From NCBI GenBank assembly GCA_965277345.1, contig CBDICI010000003.1, forward strand, positions 124,001 through 188,000: 64,000 nt of DNA. Direction: 5' to 3'. The notes under the pieces were generated by a model. It saw nothing but the letters and a program-made list of their open reading frames with translations, did no database searches and was not told the origin of the DNA. The number at the start of each line of letters is the position of its first letter. Position 1 is the first letter of the stretch. Positions 58,090 through 64,000 of the stretch are shown one piece after another. A program made the translations under genes and the position numbers. This stretch comes from CAIOYC01 sp965277345 (GTDB lineage Bacteria > Pseudomonadota > Alphaproteobacteria > Caulobacterales > Caulobacteraceae).

Positions 58090-61000
58090 ATGTCTCGTCT
58101 TCTGAACGCGAAGAGGCTGCTGCGCCACGCTGGCCGGCTGCTCGCTGGCGGCGCTGCAGGCCGCGCCGGCCCTGTCCCAAACCACAACGCCGCCGGCGAC
58201 CACGCCCGGCAACACCATCAAGCCGATGTATGGGAACATCAGCGCGTTCTACGGCAACATCAGCCCGTTCTATGGGAATATCAGCGCGTTCTACGGCAAC
58301 ATCAGTCCGTTCTACGGCTATATCCACCCGTTCTACGGCAATATCAGCCCGTTCTACGGCAACATCAGTCCCTTCTATGGCAATATCAGCCCGTTCACGC
58401 AGCAGACCGACGTGGCGGTGACCGGACTGTACAATCCCAACCAGGTCGACCCCTTCTGGGGCGGACAGACCGCCAATCCCTATCTTCACAGCCCGTCGCC
58501 CAACGTGAATTTCTCCCAGGTCCAGCCGTTCTGGAACACCGAGGCGAGCAACTGGGCGATCGTGCAGAAGGCCTGGGGCTCGGCGCAGACCGCGGCCGAC
58601 TATCAGGGCGTCGCCAACCTGTTGCAGAGCACAGTCCTCGATCCGGCCGGCGCCTTCTGGGGCAAGGCCGTTTCCCAACCGGCGCCCTCGGTCGGGCCCG
58701 TGCTCGTGGCCGTGCCCAAGCCCACCCTGGCCAACGGCGCGCCCGGCGTCAGCGCGGGGTCGAGCCTCGGCAGCTTCGGGGTGAACTTCTCCGACAAGTT
58801 CCTCGCCAATGCCGGCGTCACCTTCAACAGCGACGGCACGATCAACGCCTCCAGCCTGGCCAATGTGAGCCAGACGCAACAGGCCGTCCTGTTCCTGAAC
58901 ATGTACGACAACCTTATGAGCTATACCGGCGCCGGTCACGTGGACTGGTGGATGGGGGCGACGGGCTGGACCCCCAACCTCGCCAGCATCGTCGGCTCCG
59001 TCTATAAGTCCGACTATCCCATCACTATCGGTATGCTGGACTTCAGCGTCAGCGCCAGCGGCGGCAGCGGCCAGGGATCGATCACCCAGTACGGCGACAA
59101 CCAGGGCGACAACAACGGCCAGGGCAAGGGCAAGGGCAATGGATCGACTTCCACCTCGGCCCTGACCCAGCTCGGCAGCACGGTCTATAATGACGGCCAT
59201 GGCGCGGCGGTCGGCAGCCTGATCATGGGCTCGATCGACGGCACGGGCATCCTCGGCATCCTGCCCACGGCCGACGCGAACGTCATCACCTACAATCCCT
59301 ATGACTCCACCGGCACCACCAACTGGACGGCGGTCGGCGCCGGCATCCAGGCGCTCACGGCCAATATCTTCAACGCCAGAAAGACCGGCGCGCCGGTGGG
59401 CGTGATCAACGCCTCGCTCGGCGTGGCCGGCTGGACACTGAACCCGGGCTGGAACGACGCGCTGTCGTCCGGCGCCGCGGCGGGCCGCGTGCTGGTGGTC
59501 GCGGCGGGCAATGACGGCATGGTCCAGCCCGCCGACGTGGCCTGGAACACGGCCAAGAACCCGACCCTCCTCGTGGTCGGCTCGGTGGGCGTCACCGGCG
59601 CCATCTCCAACTTCTCCAACACCCCCGGGGAAGCCTGCCTGGTCGATACCGTCAGCGGCGCCTGCGACAAGCTGAAGAACCATTTCCTGGTGGCGCCGGG
59701 CGAACTGATCCTGGTCTCCGACGGGCAGGGCAATATCTCGCGCCAGACCGGCACGTCGCTGGCGGCGCCCCTGGTCACCGGCGCGGTGGCGCTGCTCCAG
59801 GCGCGCTGGCCGTGGCTCGGCTATTACCCGAACGAGACGGCGCAGATCATCCTGCAATCGGCGACGCCGCTGGGCTCGCGGGTAACCAATCCCACTGTCC
59901 CTGACCCGGTCTATGGCTGGGGCGAGCTGAACATCGCCGCCTCCCAGGCGCCCTTGAACTGGAACGCGCTCACCTACACCCAGGTCGTCAACGGCAAGGC
60001 GACGCCGCTGTCGGTCGGCCAGGTGGTGTCGGCGGTGCAGACCGGCACGCAGGCGAGCTGGAACACCTCCAAGCTCTACTTCACCGCGCTGGAGCAGGTC
60101 GGCAACACCCACCGCGATTTCCAGATCCCGATGGGCGCCAGCCTGGTCGGCCAGCTGGTGAATACCGAAGCGGGCCAGCAGCAGTTCCAGAGCTATCTGT
60201 CGCTCGGCCTTAGGAGCTGGGTCGCCGGCGGCGCCCACTTCGCCGACAGCGACGGGGACGCCGACGCCAATCCGGTGCAACGCTCCATGCTGGGCTTCGC
60301 CGCGTCCAGCACCGCCTTCGGCAAGGTCGCGGGCATGGATTTCCGGGGCCGGATGACACCGGCGGAGACGCCGCTCGGCTTCAAGACCAACAACCTGCCG
60401 ATGGACACCGACTTCGCCCTCTACAGCAGCAAGCAGAGCCTGCGCTTCGGCTATGGCCAGGGCGCCGCGGTCCTGGGCGGTCAGGACGGCTTCGCCCAGC
60501 GCTCGGACTACGATCCGGTCAGCGGCGGGGCCAACCCCCTGCTGGGCCTCGCCTCCGGCGGCGCCTTCGCCGAATACAAGGTCGCGCCGCTCAGGCAGGT
60601 CTCGATCAGCTTCGGCGTGACCCAGCGGCGCAGCGTGCGGGACATCAACGTGTTCGGCGCGGCGGAACAGGTCACGCCGGCCGCGGTCTACGGCGCCAGC
60701 GCCGAACACCTCGGCATCGACTTCGCGCCGACCGGTAGCCTCGTCCTGCACACCGCCTATACGCGGCTGCATGAGGACACCGGCCTGCTCGGGGTCCAGT
60801 CGCTGCAGTCCGGCGCGCTGCAGAACGGATCGACCACCAGCGGGGCCAGTGTCGGCTTCGACTACGCCCTGGCGCGTTCGTGGATGCTGAGTGCGTCCGG
60901 CACGGTGGCGCGCACCGACGCGGGCGTCGGCCAAAGCCTGCAGACCGGTTCCGGCGGCCTAGTGAGTTCCTCCGCCGAAGTCGCGCTCAGCAAGACCAGC

Positions 61001-61312
61001 CTGTTCGCCAGGTCGGACCGCCTGCGGCTGACGCTGTCCAAGCCCATGCAGGTCGTCGGCGGGCGGCTCCACTATACCGACTTCGGCGTGGTGGATCGCC
61101 AGACCGGCGCCCTCGGCTTCATCAACGAGACCGCCGGCGCCGCCGCCAGCCATACCCCCCTGGCCGCCGAACTGCTCTATGGACGGGTGATGCCGGACCG
61201 GCGGACCGAGGTCAGCTTCGTGCTGCGGGCCAGTTCCTACACCGACCAGTACGCGACGACGAGCAACAGCGCGGAGTATATGGCCGGCGGCAAGTACCGG
61301 CTGACCTTCTGA
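58090..61312 (+). CDS. Subtilisin-like (S8) autotransporter with N-terminal heptad repeats; signal peptide out of frame
   Basis: The passenger and barrel are open from 58226 (or just after a stop at 58103-58105) to TGA at 61310-61312. The catalytic triad is Asp in 'PITIGMLDFSVSASG', His in 'YNDGHGAAVGSLIMGS' and Ser in 'TGTSLAAPLVTGAVALLQ', with Asn in 'VVAAGNDG'. The C-terminus is a beta barrel ending in Phe ('GGKYRLTF'), so this is a type V secreted protease. Eight tandem heptads YGN(I)S(A/P)F lie at 58229-58396. The signal peptide begins 'MSRLLNAKRL' at ATG 58090, but its hydrophobic core is in the +1 frame (codons from about 58121: 'CATLAGCSLAALQAAPALS'). The span is 1074 codons plus one base. 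Confidence 0.85.
58229..58396 (+). repeat. Eight tandem 21-bp repeats encoding YGNIS(A/P)F heptads
   Basis: Eight units of exactly 21 bp in frame. They encode YGNISAF, YGNISPF, YGNISAF, YGNISPF, YGYIHPF and then three YGNISPF. Third-codon positions vary (TAC/TAT, GGC/GGG, AAC/AAT), so the repeat is conserved as protein more than as DNA. It lies between the signal peptide and the protease domain. Confidence 0.95.
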
Positions 61313-61323
61313 TCCGGCGCCCC

Positions 61324-61345
61324 GGGGCGGCCCACCGGTCGCCCC
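61324..61345 (+). terminator. Possible terminator after the autotransporter
   Basis: A GC-rich hairpin GGGGCG ... CGCCCC (61324-61329 with 61340-61345, 10-base loop) lies 11 bp after the autotransporter stop. The following bases (GACCCTTCATT) are only weakly T-rich, so it is a doubtful Rho-independent terminator. Confidence 0.35.
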
Positions 61346-61376
61346 GACCCTTCATTCCAGACCCTCGGTGCTTCGA

Positions 61377-61769
61377 ATGCGCGTGCTCTATATCGAGGAC
61401 AATGAGATGAACCGGCTGGTGGTGCGCCAGATGCTGACCGCGGTCGGGGTGGAGGTCCTGGAGGCGGAGAACGGCCAGGTCGGCGTCGAGTGGGTGGAGG
61501 CGGACGACGCCGTGGACCTCATCCTGCTGGATCTGCGGATGCCGGTGATGGACGGGTTCACCGCCTTGCAGCGCATCCGCGGCCGGGGCGACCCCAAGGG
61601 GCGGACGCCCATCGTGGTCATGACCGCCGACGCCGCGCCCGGCCTGCGCGACACCTGTATCGGGCTCGGCGCCGACGACTTCCTGGCCAAGCCGATTCAG
61701 ATGGACGCCCTGTTCGACGCCATCGGCCGGGTCAGTGCGGCCCAAGAAACGGCGATGGCGCTCGCCTGA
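61377..61769 (+). CDS. Single-domain response regulator (receiver)
   Basis: A 130-residue receiver. 'MRVLYIEDNEMNRLVVRQML' has the acidic pocket, 'DLILLDLRMPVMDGFTAL' the phosphoacceptor Asp, 'PIVVMTADAAPGLRD' the Thr and 'DDFLAKPIQMDALFDAIGRV' the Lys. It is closely similar to the receiver at 54930-55331 on the other strand, and the two flank the kinase and the autotransporter. It starts 64 bp after the autotransporter stop and may be in its transcript. ATG 61377 was chosen over GTG 61368. Confidence 0.9.
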   Translation: MRVLYIEDNEMNRLVVRQMLTAVGVEVLEAENGQVGVEWVEADDAVDLILLDLRMPVMDGFTALQRIRGRGDPKGRTPIVVMTADAAPGLRDTCIGLGADDFLAKPIQMDALFDAIGRVSAAQETAMALA

Positions 61770-61830
61770 TCGCAGGGATTGAGGCGCGCCGAGCGGTCGT
61801 TGATCGCACGAGCCAATCTCAAATGGGTGT

Positions 61831-63270
61831 TCAGGCCGTTGCGCGGATCGCCGGCCGTTCAAACGTCTCGGCGCTGAACGCATCCAGGAACAGGCAGAGC
61901 TCATCGAACGGCAGCGGGCGCGAGATATGGTAGCCCTGCACCATGTCGCAGCCCATCACCCGCAGCAGCGCCAGCGACATGGCGTTATCGACGCCCTCGG
62001 CGGTGACCTCCATCTCCAGCGCATGGGCCAGATCGATGGTGGAGCGGACCAGCAGCGGGTCGCGCTGACTGGTGGTCAGACCGCTGACGAAGGCGCGGTC
62101 GATCTTCAATTCGTGGGCCGGGATCTGCTTCAGATAGGACAGCGAGGAGAGGCCCGAGCCGTAGTCGTCGATGGCGATGGCGATGCCGGCCTCGGAAAAG
62201 GCGCGGATGTGGTGGAGCGCTTTCTCCGGATTGGCGATGACGGCGGTCTCGGTGATCTCGAACCCGAACCGGGTTTCGCGGCCGCGCATCGTCTCCAGCA
62301 CCCACGCCGCGAACGCGGGTTCGGCGATCAGCGTGCCCGATATGTTGAGATCGATCCGCACCTTGCGGCCGGCCCCCGCCAGCAGGTCGGACTGCACGAT
62401 GGCCTTGCGCACGACGAGTTCGGTGACGGAGCGGACTTCGCCGGTCTCCTCCGCCAGCGGAATGAATGTGTCCGGCGGCACGAACCCTCGCGCCGGATGG
62501 CGCCAGCGCACCAGCGCCTCCATGGAGGTGACGGCCGAGGCCCGCAGGCTGAGCTTGGGTTGGTAGAACACCACCAGCTCATCGTTCGCGACGGCGCCGC
62601 GAAGATCGCGCATCAGCGACAGCCGCTCGATCCGCTCCGCACGGTCGCGCTCGGTGAAGGCGCCGATCTTCACATGGTTGGCCCGCGTCTTGGCCAGGGC
62701 GTGTTCAGCCCGATCGACCAGGGCTTCAAGATCGTCCTTCTCGGCGTCCCGGCCGGCGAAGCCGATGGCGACGTCAAGACAGACCTCGCGGCCGTCCAGC
62801 GGGATCGGCGCTTCGAGGCGCCGTTGCAGGTCGGCCAGGACGCCCTCGGCCTCCTCGAAGCCGGCGGCGAAGAAGGTGAACTCGATGCTGGAGCGGTTGA
62901 TCCGCCCGAGGTGGACGTGCGGGGCGCAACGCGCGATCCGCTCGCACAGGGTGTTCACCGCCGCATTGGCGCCCGGTTCGCCCAGGTCGTCGCGCATCCC
63001 GTTGAACCGGTCGATGCCCACCATGGCGACGAACGGCGTGCCGGGCGATCCCGACAATCCCCGCCGCGGCGCGTCCGACGGGGTCGCGCCGGCCAGCCCA
63101 TCGAGGCGCTGCTCCAGGATCGCCAGGGTCTCCAGCGCCTGCGACCAGTCGGCGGTCGGATGCCCGCCCTCGGTCTCGATCCTGGCCCGGAGCGACGCCC
63201 TGACCCGCACGATGTCGTCGAGCAATGGGCTTCGCGCGCGCCGATCTATCGAAGAATTTGCGTCGGCCAT
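61831..63270 (-). CDS. EAL c-di-GMP phosphodiesterase with degenerate GGDEF domain
   Basis: A 479-residue soluble protein. The N-terminal GGDEF-type domain has lost its signature, with 'GRINRSSIEFTFF' in place of GGDEF, and is probably a regulatory domain. The EAL domain has its key residues: 'SMEALVRWRHPARGFVPPD' (EAL), 'VRIDLNISGTLI' (Asn), 'FEITETAVIANPE' (Glu), 'AIAIDDYGSGLSSLSYLK' (DDxG), 'LKIDRAF' (Lys) and 'VTAEGVDN' (Glu). It should therefore hydrolyse c-di-GMP. It converges on the second receiver with a gap of 61 bp. Confidence 0.92.
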   Translation of the reverse strand: MADANSSIDRRARSPLLDDIVRVRASLRARIETEGGHPTADWSQALETLAILEQRLDGLAGATPSDAPRRGLSGSPGTPFVAMVGIDRFNGMRDDLGEPGANAAVNTLCERIARCAPHVHLGRINRSSIEFTFFAAGFEEAEGVLADLQRRLEAPIPLDGREVCLDVAIGFAGRDAEKDDLEALVDRAEHALAKTRANHVKIGAFTERDRAERIERLSLMRDLRGAVANDELVVFYQPKLSLRASAVTSMEALVRWRHPARGFVPPDTFIPLAEETGEVRSVTELVVRKAIVQSDLLAGAGRKVRIDLNISGTLIAEPAFAAWVLETMRGRETRFGFEITETAVIANPEKALHHIRAFSEAGIAIAIDDYGSGLSSLSYLKQIPAHELKIDRAFVSGLTTSQRDPLLVRSTIDLAHALEMEVTAEGVDNAMSLALLRVMGCDMVQGYHISRPLPFDELCLFLDAFSAETFERPAIRATA

Positions 63271-63516
63271 GACGATGCACCCACTCTATCCGCGCATTAA
63301 AGACCGACGAGGTTGAGTGCGCGTTAAAGATCGCGCGGAGACGACCCTTATTTTTGAGTTTAGGCGGTGGTCGGGAAAGCAGTCTTTTGAAAGACGTCGC
63401 TGCTCTCCGCGCTTGATACTTGCCGGCTCAAGGTCGGAATCCGGCTTTCGGCCCTCTTGAAGCTTAGCTATTGGGCGGCGGAAACCTTGGCGAAGCGTCC
63501 GGAGCGGGGAGGGGGC

Positions 63517-64000
63517 TCAGTTCCTCAACTCCAGCCCGGCCATATCGCCGTTCGCGCGCCAGTCCCGCAGGATCTTGATGAAGGCGATCGAGCCCTTGCC
63601 ATAGGAGCCGTTGCGGGCGGCCATGGCGGAGACCTTGCCCTCGTTGTTGTAATAGCCCGGCGTGCACTCCTCCAGGAACTGGGCGCGGTCCATGGCGGTG
63701 TCGACGATCTCCTGCACCCAAGCGTCCTCGGCCGCCCGCGTCGGTTCGACCTCGCGCACCTGCTCGGCCAGGCAGCGCGAGACGATGTAGGCGATGTGCC
63801 GCGCCTGCTCGTTCAGCATGTGCGGGAAGTTGACGGTGAAGCCCGACTGGGCGTTGGACATGATGAAGCAGTTTGGGAAGTCTCGGCTCAGAAAACCGTG
63901 GAAGGTGGAGAGGCCGTCCGCCCAGTGTTCGGTCAGGGTCCGCCCGCCGCGGCCGCGCACCTCATAGCCGGCGCGGCGGGCATAGCCGGTGCCCACCTCG
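63517..64000 (-). CDS. Baeyer-Villiger-type flavin monooxygenase, C-terminal part only
   Basis: The visible 160 residues are the C-terminal end of a FAD/NADPH monooxygenase (cyclohexanone/phenylacetone monooxygenase group). 'ATGYA'-like 'GTGYARRAGYEVRGRGG', 'LTEHWADGLSTFHGFLSRDF', 'PNCFIMSNAQSGFTVNFPHM' and 'DRAQFLEECTPGYYNNEGKV' are family segments. The gene runs past the right edge of the window, so the dinucleotide folds are missing. It inserts oxygen next to a ketone, and the substrate is unknown. Confidence 0.8.
   Translation of the reverse strand, partial: EVGTGYARRAGYEVRGRGGRTLTEHWADGLSTFHGFLSRDFPNCFIMSNAQSGFTVNFPHMLNEQARHIAYIVSRCLAEQVREVEPTRAAEDAWVQEIVDTAMDRAQFLEECTPGYYNNEGKVSAMAARNGSYGKGSIAFIKILRDWRANGDMAGLELRN

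Noticed and set aside
58229..58396. Regular 21-bp repeats considered as a CRISPR array
   Set aside because: The units are directly adjacent without unique spacers, in frame and coding, and synonymous changes follow codon positions.
58025..60934. Very long minus-strand open frame (969 codons) opposite the autotransporter
   Set aside because: It is antisense to a strongly supported S8 autotransporter with catalytic triad and barrel. Its repeats (VERADIAVER-like) are only the complement of the heptads, and it has no family pattern.

Overview
The window looks like a chromosomal segment of a high-GC alphaproteobacterium, most likely Caulobacterales (Caulobacter/Phenylobacterium relatives). The reasons are gene content and order: a bactofilin overlapping an M23 peptidase, an IscR-SUF operon, tatABC-serS-surE-pcm-nlpD followed by yajC and a fused secDF, a GTTC-N7-GTTC LexA box before uvrA, and several intergenic palindrome families. 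No phage, CRISPR array, plasmid or rRNA functions were seen. The window starts inside a YjbR-like gene and ends inside a flavin monooxygenase gene.

Layout. 1-10 kb: housekeeping genes. These are prfB (with its programmed frameshift), a DUF442-type phosphatase, a periplasmic cyclophilin, bactofilin plus M23 peptidase, a BCP peroxiredoxin, tyrS and anmK. 10-18.9 kb: iscR, a cysteine desulfurase, sufB, an unknown low-GC ORF, sufC, sufD, sufS, sufT and an A-type carrier, then a TfoX-like protein and a glycosyltransferase. 18.9-23.4 kb: enoyl-CoA hydratase, a diguanylate cyclase, an aldehyde dehydrogenase and a thioredoxin-reductase-like flavoprotein. 23.5-24.3 kb: an IS5-family element that landed between a DEAD-box helicase gene and its terminator. 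26.5-31.9 kb: accessory metabolism. It holds an alpha/beta hydrolase, a DJ-1/PfpI protein with a divergent GlxA-type regulator, and a small-protein/amidohydrolase/Tat-lipoprotein oxidase operon. 31.9-44.3 kb: tRNA-Thr, tatABC, serS, surE, pcm, an NlpD-like factor, an AAA protein, yajC, secDF, an Mth938-like protein, a PuuD-like membrane protein and a phytoene-synthase-like protein. 44.4-51.7 kb: a DUF1353 lipoprotein, trmFO, four tandem polytopic membrane proteins that look like diverged paralogues, and a GST. 51.8-64 kb: uvrA, a response regulator and hybrid histidine kinase, a subtilisin-like autotransporter, a second response regulator, a degenerate-GGDEF/EAL protein and the end of a Baeyer-Villiger-type monooxygenase.

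How the genes work together. The SUF operon makes Fe-S clusters under an IscR-type sensor. Tat, YajC-SecDF and several exported substrates form an envelope block, and bactofilin-M23 and the NlpD-like protein act on peptidoglycan. The most unusual block is 54.9-63.3 kb. There a TPR-sensor hybrid kinase and two similar single-domain receivers surround an S8 autotransporter whose N-terminus carries eight tandem heptads (YGNISPF type) and whose signal peptide lies in a different frame from the passenger. A c-di-GMP phosphodiesterase follows. Other unusual points are a roughly 50-residue low-GC in-frame insertion in SerRS, the low-GC ORF coupled into the suf operon, and repeats that supply ribosome binding sites or stop codons to neighbouring genes.
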